A stretch of DNA of 58,497 nt from Rikenellaceae bacterium (GCA_015059875.1 SUZQ01000005.1:1-58497); one strand, 5' to 3'; numbered from the stretch's first letter, positions 10,721-21,240 are shown. A program made the numbers and translations. Notes: generated from the letters alone by a model not told the origin.

Positions 10721-11731
10721 ATGAAAGTAGCAGTTGTTGGCGCAAGTGGCGCCGTAGGACAGGAGTTTTTGAAGATTCTTGATGAGCATAATTTCCCACT
10801 TGACGAGTTGGTACTCTTCGGCTCGTCACGCAGTGCGGGACAGACTCGCGTATTTCGCGGTAAAGAGATTGTAATTAAGGAGTTGCAGCACAACGACGAC
10901 TTCAAGGATATCGATCTCGCATTGGTATCGGCAGGTGGCGCAATCTCGCGTGATTATGCAGAAACGATAACTAAATATGGATGTTTGATGATTGACAATT
11001 CGAGCTGCTATCGTATGGATGCCGATGTGCCGTTGGTAGTTCCTGAGGTAAATGCCGAGGATGCACTGAACGCACCGCGTCGCATCATCGCAAACCCTAA
11101 CTGCACCACCATACAGATGGTTGTGGCATTGAACGCTATCGAGAAGTTGTCGCACATCAAGCGCGTTCATGTTTCGACCTACCAGTCGGCAAGTGGCGCA
11201 GGTGCGCAGGCGATGGCAGAGTTGGAGGAGCAGCACGCATCGTTGGCAAAGGGCGAAGAGCCAAAGGTTGAGAAGTTCGCTTATCAGCTGGCATTCAATG
11301 TTATACCTCACATTGATGTATTCACCGAGAACGACTACACCAAAGAGGAGATGAAGATGTACAACGAGACTCGCAAGATTATGCACTCGGATGTTGCTGT
11401 GTCGGCAACTTGCGTGCGCGTACCCGTTATGCGCGCCCACTCGGAGAGCATCTGGGTTGAGACCGAGCGACCAATCTCGCCAGAGGAGGCTCGCAAGGCG
11501 TTCGCCGAGGCAGAGGGTGTTGTCGTTGTGGACAACCCTGCCGAGAAGGAGTATCCAATGCCACTCTTTATCGCGGGCAAAGAGCCTGTATATGTAGGTC
11601 GCATCCGCAAGGATATCACTTGCGAGAATGGTTTGTCATTCTGGTGCGTAGCCGACCAAATCAAGAAGGGCGCAGCATTGAATGCCGTTCAGATTGCCGA
11701 GTGGTTGATTGCCAAAGGAGTTTTGCGATAA
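10721..11731 (+). CDS. asd: Aspartate-semialdehyde dehydrogenase
   Basis: [45 protein letters not shown]. Confidence 0.95.
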   Translation: MKVAVVGASGAVGQEFLKILDEHNFPLDELVLFGSSRSAGQTRVFRGKEIVIKELQHNDDFKDIDLALVSAGGAISRDYAETITKYGCLMIDNSSCYRMDADVPLVVPEVNAEDALNAPRRIIANPNCTTIQMVVALNAIEKLSHIKRVHVSTYQSASGAGAQAMAELEEQHASLAKGEEPKVEKFAYQLAFNVIPHIDVFTENDYTKEEMKMYNETRKIMHSDVAVSATCVRVPVMRAHSESIWVETERPISPEEARKAFAEAEGVVVVDNPAEKEYPMPLFIAGKEPVYVGRIRKDITCENGLSFWCVADQIKKGAALNAVQIAEWLIAKGVLR

Positions 11732-11744
11732 AACACCACATAAA

Positions 11745-11776
11745 TTTTGCAGTTTGATATATTTGCCGTAACTTTG
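11745..11776 (+). promoter_or_regulatory. Bacteroidetes-type promoter upstream of bamD
   Basis: TTTTG, 19-nt spacer, TAACTTTG (consensus TTTG-N19-21-TAnnTTTG). Confidence 0.65.
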
Positions 11777-11819
11777 CACGATTTAGCACGCATACGCGCG
11801 TGAGAGAGATTGAGATTTT

Positions 11820-12692
11820 ATGATTAAGGCTACCTTTAAGATTACCACTTTACTGCTGTGTTCGATACTCTTCATCGGCACCGCCTTTGCGCACACGGAG
11901 GATAAGACAATACGCGAAAAGGTGGAGAGTGGCAAGAAGGTTAGTATTCATCGAATCATCAAAAGTGCCGATCCTGAACTTATCTACTCGGTGGGACTCA
12001 AGTATTATGGTCGTGAGAAGTGGAAGCAGGCAGGCGACCTCTTCGATGCGTGTCAGGCGTACTTCGTAGGAGATATGAAGGAGGATTCGATAGCCTTCTT
12101 CTCGGCACGAAGCAAGTTTAAGGATCGCGACTACGCAGAAGCGACCGTACAACTTGATGAGTTCCGTCGCAAGTTCGGTCGAAGCGTATTTGTCGAGGAT
12201 GCTGAGGCGATGTTGGCAATGTGCCACTACTATCTCGCTCCCGATGCCACACGCGACCAAACCATCACAGCTGAGGCGATAGTTGCCTTCTCGGAGTTTA
12301 TCGAGAGATATCCAAACTCGAAGCGCGCAAGTGCCTTTTCGGATCTCATTCTCGAATTGACCGAGAGATTGAAGAAGAAGGCGTACCTGAACGCCTACAC
12401 CTACTACAAGATTCAGCGATACAAGTCGGCGGTTGTGGCACTGCGTAATGCGCTGAAGCAGTATCCCGACACTCCGTATCGCGAGGATATACTCTACCTC
12501 ATCGCCGTATCGAACTACCGCTTGGCTCACAACTCGGTGATAGAGAAGCAGGGAGAGCGATACTTGAATGTCCTCGACTCGTACTACTCGTTCATCAACG
12601 AGTATCCTGAGTCGAAGCGACGCAAAGAGTTGGAGCGATACATCAAGGAGGCAAAAGACTATTTGGACAAAAACAACATAGAAAAACAATAA
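11820..12692 (+). CDS. bamD: Outer membrane assembly factor BamD-like
   Basis: TPR-like protein in the conserved asd/bamD/rpoZ/coaBC/recN neighbourhood; signal peptide; FIERYPNSKRASAF, FINEYPESKRRKELERYI. Confidence 0.85.
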   Translation: MIKATFKITTLLLCSILFIGTAFAHTEDKTIREKVESGKKVSIHRIIKSADPELIYSVGLKYYGREKWKQAGDLFDACQAYFVGDMKEDSIAFFSARSKFKDRDYAEATVQLDEFRRKFGRSVFVEDAEAMLAMCHYYLAPDATRDQTITAEAIVAFSEFIERYPNSKRASAFSDLILELTERLKKKAYLNAYTYYKIQRYKSAVVALRNALKQYPDTPYREDILYLIAVSNYRLAHNSVIEKQGERYLNVLDSYYSFINEYPESKRRKELERYIKEAKDYLDKNNIEKQ

Positions 12693-12696
12693 TAAG

Positions 12697-13011
12697 ATGG
12701 AGATTAAGAAGAACATTCCGAACAACACCGTAACTCGCAAGCTCGTGGATTTCGACCACGAGACCGGTAATGTTTACAAGAGCATTAATGTTATCGCTCG
12801 CCGTGCAAATCAGATTGCGGCAGAGTTGAAGAGCGAGTTGAATCGCAAACTCCAAGACTTCTCGTCGCCTACCGACACAATGGAGGAGACCTTCGAGAAT
12901 CGTGAGCAGATTGAGATTTCGAGCTACTATGAGCGTCTTCCAAAGCCAGTGATTATCGCTACTGAGGAGTACCTCGATGACGAAATCTACTTCCGCGACG
13001 GAAAAGAGTAG
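12697..13011 (+). CDS. rpoZ: DNA-directed RNA polymerase omega subunit-like
   Basis: Small protein with VYKSINVIARRANQIA; conserved position between bamD and coaBC. Confidence 0.8.
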   Translation: MEIKKNIPNNTVTRKLVDFDHETGNVYKSINVIARRANQIAAELKSELNRKLQDFSSPTDTMEETFENREQIEISSYYERLPKPVIIATEEYLDDEIYFRDGKE

Positions 13012-13060
13012 TATTATAGGCTGTTGGCCCTTGGTCATTAGCCATTAGCTTTTCAAGAAG

Positions 13061-14248
13061 ATGTTAAAGGGTAAACATATCTTACTCGGTGTGACAGGTA
13101 GCATAGCGGCATATAAAGCTGCTATGCTTTGTCGTCTTTTGCGCGTCGCTGGAGCTGAAGTGAAGGTGGTGATGACGCCAACTGCAAAGGAGTTTATTAC
13201 ACCCGTTACGATGGCGACTCTGTCGAAGAATCCTATCGCCGTAGAGTTCTACAACCCCGAAAATGGCGATTGGCATTCGCACATCTCGATGGGCGAGTGG
13301 GCAGATTGCTACCTTATAGCACCAGCAACGGCAAACACCCTCGCCAAGATGGCGTACGGTATTGCGGATAACCTGCTGCTCACAACCTACCTCTCGGCAC
13401 GATGCCAGACAGTCGTAGCTCCAGCAATGGATTGCGATATGTTCTGCCACGAGGCAACACAAGAGAACTTGGCAAAATTGCGCGAGCGCGGTGTTGTCGT
13501 TCTCGAATCGCCCGAAGGGGAGTTGGCAAGTGGCTTGATGGGCAAAGGTCGTATGGCAGAGCCTGAGCAGATTGTCGAGGCGATAGACCGACTTCTCTCG
13601 CCAAAGCAGAGTTTGGCGGGTAGGCGCATAATGGTCACCGCAGGTGCAACAATCGAGGCGATAGATCCCGTTCGCTACATCTCGAATCACTCGACGGGCA
13701 AGATGGGCTACGCCATTGCCGAATCGCTTGCCAGACGAGGGGCTGAAGTGGTACTCGTAAGCGGAAAAACTGCACTGCAAACGCCGCAGGGCGTTCGTCG
13801 CGTGGATGTTATCTCGGCAGAGGAGATGTACAACGCTGCCGTAGCGGAGTTTGAGGGGGCTGACTGTGCAGTAATGTGCGCAGCCGTTGCCGACTACACT
13901 CCAGCGGAGGTTGCCACAAGCAAAATCAAGAAGAGCGACTCGGAGTTCACTCTCGCACTGCGCAAGACGAAGGATATAGCCTTCGAGTTAGGCAAGGTAA
14001 AGGGCGCGCGCAAGATTGTAGGCTTCGCACTCGAAACCGACAACGAGCAGTCGAATGCTGAAAAGAAGTTGCGCGAGAAGAATCTTGATATGATTGTCTT
14101 GAACTCGCTGCGCGACAAGGGTGCTGGATTTGGTTGCGACACCAACAAAGTGACCTTCATTGATGGCTCACAGCGTGAGGAGTTGCCTCTCGCATCGAAG
14201 GCGGAGGTTGCTGAGCGCATTGCCGATAAAATAGAAGAACTATTTTAA
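13061..14248 (+). CDS. coaBC: Phosphopantothenoylcysteine decarboxylase/synthase
   Basis: LLGVTGSIAAYKA, APAMDCDMF, VTAGATIEAIDPVRYISNHSTGKMGYAIAE. Confidence 0.96.
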   Translation: MLKGKHILLGVTGSIAAYKAAMLCRLLRVAGAEVKVVMTPTAKEFITPVTMATLSKNPIAVEFYNPENGDWHSHISMGEWADCYLIAPATANTLAKMAYGIADNLLLTTYLSARCQTVVAPAMDCDMFCHEATQENLAKLRERGVVVLESPEGELASGLMGKGRMAEPEQIVEAIDRLLSPKQSLAGRRIMVTAGATIEAIDPVRYISNHSTGKMGYAIAESLARRGAEVVLVSGKTALQTPQGVRRVDVISAEEMYNAAVAEFEGADCAVMCAAVADYTPAEVATSKIKKSDSEFTLALRKTKDIAFELGKVKGARKIVGFALETDNEQSNAEKKLREKNLDMIVLNSLRDKGAGFGCDTNKVTFIDGSQREELPLASKAEVAERIADKIEELF

Positions 14249-14297
14249 CAATTAAAAAAAGCCAATGGCTAATGGCCAATGGCTAAAAGCTAAAATT

Positions 14298-15938
14298 ATG
14301 CTACGCAGATTGGTGGTTGAGAATTACGCTCTTATCGAGCATCTCGAAATCGAGTTCGACTCCTCGCTCAATATTATTACGGGCGAAACGGGAGCCGGAA
14401 AGTCGATTTTGATGGGTGCGTTGGCGTTGCTGCTCGGAGCAAAGAACGATAGCACCGCCATAAACGACACCTCGCGTGCCTGCGTGGTGGAGGGCGAATT
14501 TGATATTGCCCGTTTGGGACTGCAAGCGGCATTCGAGGAGTTGGACATTGAGTACGAAGATGAAACAATCATTCGCCGTACCATATCGCCAAGTGGCAAG
14601 AGTCGTGCATTTGTGAACGACCAGCCCGTACAACTCTCCGATTTGAAACAACTTGGAGCATACCTTATAGACATCCATTCACAACATCAAAATCTGATTC
14701 TCTCGTCGCCGCAATTCCGCATTCGCGCCATCGACACGATAGCGGGAAACGAGAAGTTGTTGGAGGAGTATGGCAAGGCATACATCGCACTGCAACAGGC
14801 TAAGCGTGAGCTTTCGGAGTTGCAGCAGGCGGCAAAACGCAATGCCGACGAGGAGGATTGGTTGCGTCATCAGGCGGAGGAGTTGCAGAAGGCATCGCTG
14901 CGCGTAGGCGAACTGGAGGAGTTGGAGCAGGAGTTGCGTACACTCGAAAATGCCGACACAATAAGCGAGGCTTTGCAGCGCGTAACACAATCGCTTGACG
15001 AGGAGGTTACGGGCGTGCTGACCACTCTTCGTGAGGCGGAGAACTCGTTGCGCCGCGTATCCGAGAACTACGGCTCTGCCGCTGAACTTATCGAGCGACT
15101 ACACTCGGCTTCGGTTGAGCTGAAGGATATCAGCGCAACGACAGCAAGCGATTTGGAGCGCATAGAGGCAAACCCTGAACTGCTCGACGCGGTAAATAGT
15201 CGTCTTGATCTAATCTACAATCTACAGAGAAAACATCGCTGCGAGGGTATCGAGGAGTTGATTGCCTTGCGAGATAAATATGCCGAACAACTCTCCGCTA
15301 TTGAGCATAGCGACGAGTTGCTTGCCGAGTGCGAGGCGAAGGTTGCCGAGTGCGAAAAGGTTACAACCGCCCTTGCACTAAAGTTACACAATGCTCGTCT
15401 TAAGTCCTCACCAGCCCTCTCCGAGGCGGTGGAGGAGATTTTGCGCACGGTGGGGATGGCAGATGCAAAGTTCCGCATCGCTGTAACCTCAACTCAACCC
15501 ACTCTTTCGGGTGCCGATTCGGTAGATTTTCTCTTCTCGGCAAACTCGTCAGTCGAGCCGCGACCTATCGAAAAGATCGCTTCGGGAGGTGAGCTTTCGC
15601 GCGTGATGTTGGCTCTGAAAACCATACTCGCGCAACATCTCGCCCTGCCTACAATTATCTTCGACGAGATTGACACAGGAATATCGGGCCGCACAGCCAA
15701 CGATGTTGGCGATATCATAAGCCGACTCGCCGAGTCGATGCAGGTAATCGATATCACTCACTCGCCACAAGTTGCATCGAAGGGCTCGCGCCACTTCCTC
15801 GTCTACAAGGAGCAGAGCTGCACCCACATCCGACCTCTTACCAACGAGGAGCGCGTGGAGGAGATTGCAAAGATGCTTTCGGGCGACACTATCACCGAGG
15901 CGGCTCTTGCACAAGCAAAACACCTCCTTTCGTTGTAA
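14298..15938 (+). CDS. recN: DNA repair protein RecN
   Basis: MLRRLVVENYALIEHLEIEFDSSLNIITGETGAGKSIL; FDEIDTGISGRTANDVG. Confidence 0.96.
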   Translation: MLRRLVVENYALIEHLEIEFDSSLNIITGETGAGKSILMGALALLLGAKNDSTAINDTSRACVVEGEFDIARLGLQAAFEELDIEYEDETIIRRTISPSGKSRAFVNDQPVQLSDLKQLGAYLIDIHSQHQNLILSSPQFRIRAIDTIAGNEKLLEEYGKAYIALQQAKRELSELQQAAKRNADEEDWLRHQAEELQKASLRVGELEELEQELRTLENADTISEALQRVTQSLDEEVTGVLTTLREAENSLRRVSENYGSAAELIERLHSASVELKDISATTASDLERIEANPELLDAVNSRLDLIYNLQRKHRCEGIEELIALRDKYAEQLSAIEHSDELLAECEAKVAECEKVTTALALKLHNARLKSSPALSEAVEEILRTVGMADAKFRIAVTSTQPTLSGADSVDFLFSANSSVEPRPIEKIASGGELSRVMLALKTILAQHLALPTIIFDEIDTGISGRTANDVGDIISRLAESMQVIDITHSPQVASKGSRHFLVYKEQSCTHIRPLTNEERVEEIAKMLSGDTITEAALAQAKHLLSL

Positions 15939-15952
15939 TAACCCCACACAAG

Positions 15953-17119
15953 ATGAAACGATTGGCACAAATAGCGATGCTCGTTGTGGCTGCACTCTTC
16001 GTATCGTGCGGCAACAAGGAGATTTTGCGCCATACCGAGCCAATCTACACTCCTCGCTACGCCAAAGGGTTCGCAATCGAGCGCGACAAGGAGAGTGGCG
16101 AGCGTCTGCTCTGCGTTATAAATCCGTGGCAGGGGGCTAAAGAGGTGAAGTTCTACACCTCGCTCGACAAACTCGCACCCGCAAAACGCATCGTTGCGAT
16201 GTCGTCAAGCTATGTGGCGATGTTGGATGCCATAGGCTGCACGGAGCGTATTGTCGGCATATCGGGTTGCCACTTTATTTCCACTCCATCGGCAATCATA
16301 AATATCGAAGCAGGGCGCATCGCTGAGGTGGGTTACGACTCAACTTTTGATTTCGAGCGCATAAAGTCACTGAACACCGATGTGGTGTTACTGTATGGCG
16401 TTGCGGGCGAGGCGAAAATCTTGACCAACAAACTCGACGAACTCGGCATACCTTATTTATATATAGGGGACTATCTCGAAAATGATCCACTCGGCAAGGC
16501 GGAGTGGGTTGTGGCTCTTGCCTACCTTTGTGGTGTGGAGGAGCAAGGTAAGGCTCTATTCGAGGAGGTGGAGGCGCGTTACAACACTCTGCGCAATCAG
16601 AAGCACTGCTCGGCATATCGTCCGCGCGTAATGCTCAATCTGCCCTATCGCGACACTTGGTTTATGCCACCAGCAGGCAGCTATATGGTGCGACTTATCG
16701 AGGATGCAGGAGGAGAGTACATATTAACGGAAAACGGAAAACGGAAAACGGAAAACGGAAAACGGAAAACGAAAAACGAAAAACGGAAAGCGGAAAACGG
16801 AGAAAGTAGTTCGACTACCTCAACGCCTATTTCGTTGGAGGAGGCGTTGGTATTGGCATCACGAGCCGACTTCTGGCTCAATCTCGGACAGATTGCCTCG
16901 AAAGAGGAGTTGTGCGCAGTAGCTCCGCGCTTTGCAAATGTCGATGCCGTGAAGTTCCATCGCATATACAACAACACGAAACGCACAAACGCAAGTCGTG
17001 GAAGTGACTTCTGGGAGTCGGGAGCTGTGCGCCCCGATCTGATTCTTGGCGATTTGATAAAGATTCTCCACTACGAAGCACCTACCGACTCGTTGTACTA
17101 TTATACTCAACTGAAGTGA
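15953..17119 (+). CDS. ABC transporter substrate-binding lipoprotein (FecB/BtuF type)
   Basis: Lipobox FVSC; periplasmic binding protein motifs; followed by a FecCD permease. Contains an internal 7-bp tandem repeat. Confidence 0.85.
   Translation: MKRLAQIAMLVVAALFVSCGNKEILRHTEPIYTPRYAKGFAIERDKESGERLLCVINPWQGAKEVKFYTSLDKLAPAKRIVAMSSSYVAMLDAIGCTERIVGISGCHFISTPSAIINIEAGRIAEVGYDSTFDFERIKSLNTDVVLLYGVAGEAKILTNKLDELGIPYLYIGDYLENDPLGKAEWVVALAYLCGVEEQGKALFEEVEARYNTLRNQKHCSAYRPRVMLNLPYRDTWFMPPAGSYMVRLIEDAGGEYILTENGKRKTENGKRKTKNEKRKAENGESSSTTSTPISLEEALVLASRADFWLNLGQIASKEELCAVAPRFANVDAVKFHRIYNNTKRTNASRGSDFWESGAVRPDLILGDLIKILHYEAPTDSLYYYTQLK
16727..16803 (+). repeat. Heptanucleotide tandem repeat (ACGGAAA, about 11 units) inside the CDS
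   Basis: Six perfect ACGGAAA units, two ACGAAAA, then ACGGAAA, GCGGAAA and a terminal degenerate unit; encodes ENGKRKTENGKRKTKNEKRKAENG. Confidence 0.95.
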
Positions 17120-17120
17120 T

Positions 17121-18113
17121 ATGAAGGGGCGTACCACCATACTATTCATTCTGCTTGCCGTACTCTGTGCGGTACTCTTTGTGGTGGATATTGCCGTAGG
17201 CTCGGTTGCAATACCGCTATCTGATGTTGCAGATGCCCTGCTCGGAAAAGGCTCTGACGAGATTCGCAGCATCGTTCTCGACATTCGCCTTGTGCGAGCT
17301 ATTGTGGCTCTCTTAGCAGGTGCTGCGCTCGCAATCAGCGGACTCGAAATGCAGGTACTCTTTCGTAACCCGTTGGCAGGCCCCTATGTTCTCGGAGTCT
17401 CAGCAGGAGCAAGCCTCGGCGTTGCGCTCTTTCTGCTTGGAGCCCCTCTGCTCGGCATAGCGATATCGCCAGCATTGCAGAGCATAGGCACGGCAGGTGC
17501 TGCGTGGATTGGCTCGGCGGTGGTACTCGTTCTTGTCGTGACACTCTCGCGACGCATCAAAGATATTATGGTGATGCTGATTCTCGGAATTATGCTCTCA
17601 TCGGGCGTAGGTGCTGTAGTCGAGATTCTGCAATACTTCAGCTCGGAGGCGTCGCTCAAATCGTATGTGGTGTGGACAATGGGCTCGTTGGGCGATGTTA
17701 CTGCAACACAACTCGCCGTACTCGCTCCCGTAATTCTTGTAGGTCTAACGATGGCTGTGGCTACAATAAAGCCGATGAATATGCTCCTTGCAGGCGAACG
17801 ATACGCCGCCTCGATGGGGTTGAATATCTCGCGCACCCGTTTCCTGACACTCACCTCGACCACCCTCTTGGCAGGTACGATTACCGCCTTTTGTGGCCCG
17901 ATAGGTTTTGTCGGCATTGCCGTACCGCACATTGCACGAATGCTATTCCGTTCGGCAGACCATCGCATTCTCCTGCCTGGAACAATCCTCGCTGGTGTGG
18001 TTATGTTGCTCACGGGCGATATCGTGGCAAAACTCTTTACGCTGCCGATAAACACCATAACGGCACTTATGGGTATTCCGATTGTTGTCTATATCGTAAC
18101 TCGCAAAAGATGA
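17121..18113 (+). CDS. FecCD-family ABC transporter permease
   Basis: GLEMQVLFRNPLAGPYVLGVSAGASLG; multiple TM helices. Confidence 0.93.
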   Translation: MKGRTTILFILLAVLCAVLFVVDIAVGSVAIPLSDVADALLGKGSDEIRSIVLDIRLVRAIVALLAGAALAISGLEMQVLFRNPLAGPYVLGVSAGASLGVALFLLGAPLLGIAISPALQSIGTAGAAWIGSAVVLVLVVTLSRRIKDIMVMLILGIMLSSGVGAVVEILQYFSSEASLKSYVVWTMGSLGDVTATQLAVLAPVILVGLTMAVATIKPMNMLLAGERYAASMGLNISRTRFLTLTSTTLLAGTITAFCGPIGFVGIAVPHIARMLFRSADHRILLPGTILAGVVMLLTGDIVAKLFTLPINTITALMGIPIVVYIVTRKR

Positions 18114-18799
18114 TAAAGCTCAATAACATATCTCTCGCGTACGGCTCGCGCACAATTCTGCGCGATGTATCGCTGCATCTGCACGCAGGGGAGCTTTGCG
18201 CCTTGATTGGTCGCAATGGTGCGGGAAAGAGTACTCTGTTGCGAGCATTGACCTCGCGTGGCGATATTCTCCTCAACGGAGAGCGTTTGAGCGCAATCTC
18301 GTCTGAGAAGTTGGCTCAAACTCTCGCCATCGTAACAACCGAGCGCATTCGCGTCGAAAACCTCTTGGTGGAGGATTTGGTGGCGATGGGACGCGCTCCC
18401 TACACAAATTGGGTGGGACACCTTCAAGATATTGACCGCGCAATCGTAAACGAAGCTATCGAAGCTGTCGGAATGGGCGATTTTATTGGTCGTGACACCT
18501 CTTCGCTATCGGATGGAGAGTTGCAACGAGCGATGATTGCTCGCGCCATAGCGCAACAAACCCCCATAATACTCCTCGACGAGCCAACCGCCTTTCTCGA
18601 TATTCCAACTCGTTTTGAGGTGTGTCGTCTGCTTGCCGACCTCGCGCATAACAGCGGCAAATGTATCCTCTTTTCGACGCACGATGTAGATTCGGCACTA
18701 CCCGTTTGTGACTCATTCGCCATAATTGAGAATGAATCGCTCCAAAAATTACCAACCGATATTGCCGCCAATGAAATAGAGCGACTCTTTAGGAGATAA
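18110..18799 (+). CDS. ABC transporter ATP-binding protein (FecE type)
   Basis: GRNGAGKSTLL, LSDGELQRAMIARAIAQ, ILLDEPTAFLD; ATGA overlap with the permease. Confidence 0.93.
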   Translation: MIKLNNISLAYGSRTILRDVSLHLHAGELCALIGRNGAGKSTLLRALTSRGDILLNGERLSAISSEKLAQTLAIVTTERIRVENLLVEDLVAMGRAPYTNWVGHLQDIDRAIVNEAIEAVGMGDFIGRDTSSLSDGELQRAMIARAIAQQTPIILLDEPTAFLDIPTRFEVCRLLADLAHNSGKCILFSTHDVDSALPVCDSFAIIENESLQKLPTDIAANEIERLFRR

Positions 18800-18850
18800 C
18801 AACTTTTTATGTAACTTTGTACTCAAACAAACTATAAACTTTTACTAACT

Positions 18851-20761
18851 ATGAAGAGAATTTTTACTATTGCAATGATGCTGGTTGCCTTCGTGACCGC
18901 ATTTGCGGCACAACCGCGTGCAGAGTATCCACGCCCACAATTTGAGCGCAGTGAGTGGGTAAACCTCAACGGCGAGTGGACCTACGAATTGGATCTTGTA
19001 AACACAGGTTTTGACCGTAAACTATTCAACAGCGAAGGTTTTGCCGACAAGATTATCGTGCCTTTCTGCCCTGAAAGTAAGCTATCGGGCGTAGAGCATA
19101 AGGATATCATCACGGGCATCTGGTATCATCGCACAATTCAGGCTCCCGCAGCGTGGACAAACAAGAAGATTATGCTCCACTTCGGTGCTGTCTATTATGA
19201 AGCTGAGGTCTATGTGGATGGCAACTTTGTTGGTCGTCACTTCGGAGGCTCGTCGCCTTTCGCTCTCGATGTAACAAAGTATCTCGCTGACGGCAAGGCT
19301 CACAACCTTGTAGTTCGTGCCAACAGCGACCTCCGTGCCAAGGTTCAAGGTTCGGGCAAGCAGTCGCTTCGCTCCTACTCGTATGGTTGCGTATATACCC
19401 GTACAACAGGTATCTGGCAGACCGTATGGATGGAGGCTACCGACAACTATTCGCTTGACTATGTGCAGGTTATGACCGATATCGACAACCATCAGGTTAT
19501 CGTCACCCCTCGCTACTACCGCACCGCAGCGTCGAACACCCTTACAATCAACATCAAGGATGGCTCGAAGGTTATTGCAAAGAAGCAGGTGGCACAAATT
19601 GAGGGTTTGCCTATCGTTATCCCTGTGAAGAAGTATCAGACCTGGTCGCCAGAGAATCCAAAGCTCTACGATGTGGAGTACATCATCAGCGACAAGGATG
19701 GCAAGGTGCTTGACCGTATTACTTCATACCTCGGTATGCGCAAGGTTCACACCGAGGGCAACAAAGTATATCTCAACAACAAGCCATACTACCAGCGTCT
19801 TGTTCTCGATCAGGGCTTCTACCCTGACGGCATTTGGACTGCTCCGAGCGATGAGGCTCTCCGCCGTGATATCGAGATGTCGATGGAGGTGGGTTTCAAC
19901 GGTGCGCGCCTACACCAAAAGGTGTTCGAGGAGCGTTTCCTCTATTGGGCAGACAAACTCGGCTACCTCGTTTGGGGAGAGTATGCAAGCTGGGGTATGG
20001 ATGTATCGTCGCCCGTTTCGGCTCGCAACTACCTCTCCGAGTGGCAGGATATCCTCGTTCGTGACCGCAACCACCCATCAATCGTTACTTGGACTCCATT
20101 TAACGAGGCGTGGTATCCCGATAATGTTCAGTATCCTCGCTTCGTGAAGGATATCTACGACCTCACACATGTTGTAGACCCTACACGCCCTGTAAATACC
20201 GTAAGTGGTGGTGCTATTACCAACGAGTACGACATCTGCGCTATGCACAACTATGAACAAGACCCTGCAAAACTCTCGAAATCGACCTACAACCCAGAAA
20301 CGGGTAAATTCCGCCACAACAAGCATCGTTTCGCAACGCTTGTTCATAAGCACTCAAGCGGCTGCCCTACAACGGGCGATGCTGTAAGCAAGGCGGAGTT
20401 CAAGCAGGCGGTATACGATGGCGAGCGTCCATACTTCATCGACGAGTTCGGTGGTATCAAGTGCCTTGAGGCTAACCCTACAAAGGATTTGGCAAAGGGC
20501 GCAACAAAGACCTCATCGTGGGGCTATGGCAAGTCGGCTGTAACAAAGGAGGATTTCTACAAGCGTCTTGAGAGTCAGGTGGATGTGCTGCTCTCGCTCA
20601 GCGATAAGGTTTGGGGTTACTGCTACACCCAGCTCACCGATGTCGAGCAGGAGGAGAACGGAATCTTCCTATATGACCGCACTCCAAAGTACGACTCGAA
20701 GCGTCTTAAAGCTATCTTTGGCAAGAACCCTGAGTGCAAATGCGCTCCTGCCAAAAAGTAG
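18851..20761 (+). CDS. Glycoside hydrolase family 2 protein
   Basis: Signal peptide; WVNLNGEWTYELD, DRNHPSIVTWTPFNEAW, PYFIDEFGG. Confidence 0.92.
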   Translation: MKRIFTIAMMLVAFVTAFAAQPRAEYPRPQFERSEWVNLNGEWTYELDLVNTGFDRKLFNSEGFADKIIVPFCPESKLSGVEHKDIITGIWYHRTIQAPAAWTNKKIMLHFGAVYYEAEVYVDGNFVGRHFGGSSPFALDVTKYLADGKAHNLVVRANSDLRAKVQGSGKQSLRSYSYGCVYTRTTGIWQTVWMEATDNYSLDYVQVMTDIDNHQVIVTPRYYRTAASNTLTINIKDGSKVIAKKQVAQIEGLPIVIPVKKYQTWSPENPKLYDVEYIISDKDGKVLDRITSYLGMRKVHTEGNKVYLNNKPYYQRLVLDQGFYPDGIWTAPSDEALRRDIEMSMEVGFNGARLHQKVFEERFLYWADKLGYLVWGEYASWGMDVSSPVSARNYLSEWQDILVRDRNHPSIVTWTPFNEAWYPDNVQYPRFVKDIYDLTHVVDPTRPVNTVSGGAITNEYDICAMHNYEQDPAKLSKSTYNPETGKFRHNKHRFATLVHKHSSGCPTTGDAVSKAEFKQAVYDGERPYFIDEFGGIKCLEANPTKDLAKGATKTSSWGYGKSAVTKEDFYKRLESQVDVLLSLSDKVWGYCYTQLTDVEQEENGIFLYDRTPKYDSKRLKAIFGKNPECKCAPAKK

Positions 20762-20788
20762 AACTATCAGATAGTCAGTGACTATTTC

Positions 20789-20822
20789 ACCGCCCCAATT
20801 CCTCGCGAATGGGGCGGTTTTT
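20789..20822 (+). terminator. Rho-independent terminator
   Basis: ACCGCCCC...GGGGCGGT stem followed by TTTTT. Confidence 0.85.
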
Positions 20823-20962
20823 ATTCTCGGCAGTTGGTGTTTTTAGCTGTTTTTCAGATATTTTCTCCACTTTTTACAACAATTTTGCATTTTGCATTTT
20901 GCATTTTGAAATTTATTCGTACCTTTGCACCGCTAAATACCCGCGTAGGGTTATAGCGGTAA

Positions 20963-21034
20963 GGCCCGTTCGTCTATCGGCTAGGACGCAAGATTTTCAT
21001 TCTTGAAAGACGAGTTCGACTCTCGTACGGGCTA
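20963..21034 (+). tRNA. tRNA-Glu (anticodon TTC)
   Basis: Cloverleaf: acceptor GGCCCGT/ACGGGCT, anticodon stem CAAGA-TTTTCAT-TCTTG, T arm CGAGTTCGACTCTCG. Confidence 0.95.
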
Positions 21035-21052
21035 CAAACGACGGGGGGCACC

Positions 21053-21240
21053 CAAAGTATCGAGGGTACAGAGAGTATCGGAGGTACGGAAAGTATCGAG
21101 GGTATGGTGAGTATCGGAGGTATGGAAAGTATCGGGAATACGGAAAGTATCGGAGGTATGGTGAGTATCGAGGATATGGAGTGTATTGGGGTACGGAATG
21201 TATCGGGGTACGAAGTGTATCAGAAGTACGGAAAGTGTCT
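21053..21240. repeat. 18-bp minisatellite, about 10 copies
   Basis: Degenerate AGTATCGGAGGTACGGAA units in tandem between tRNA-Glu and rpsT. Confidence 0.93.

Noticed and set aside
16727-16803. Possible CRISPR or spacer-type array
   Set aside because: Contiguous 7-bp tandem repeat without spacers, inside a coding frame.
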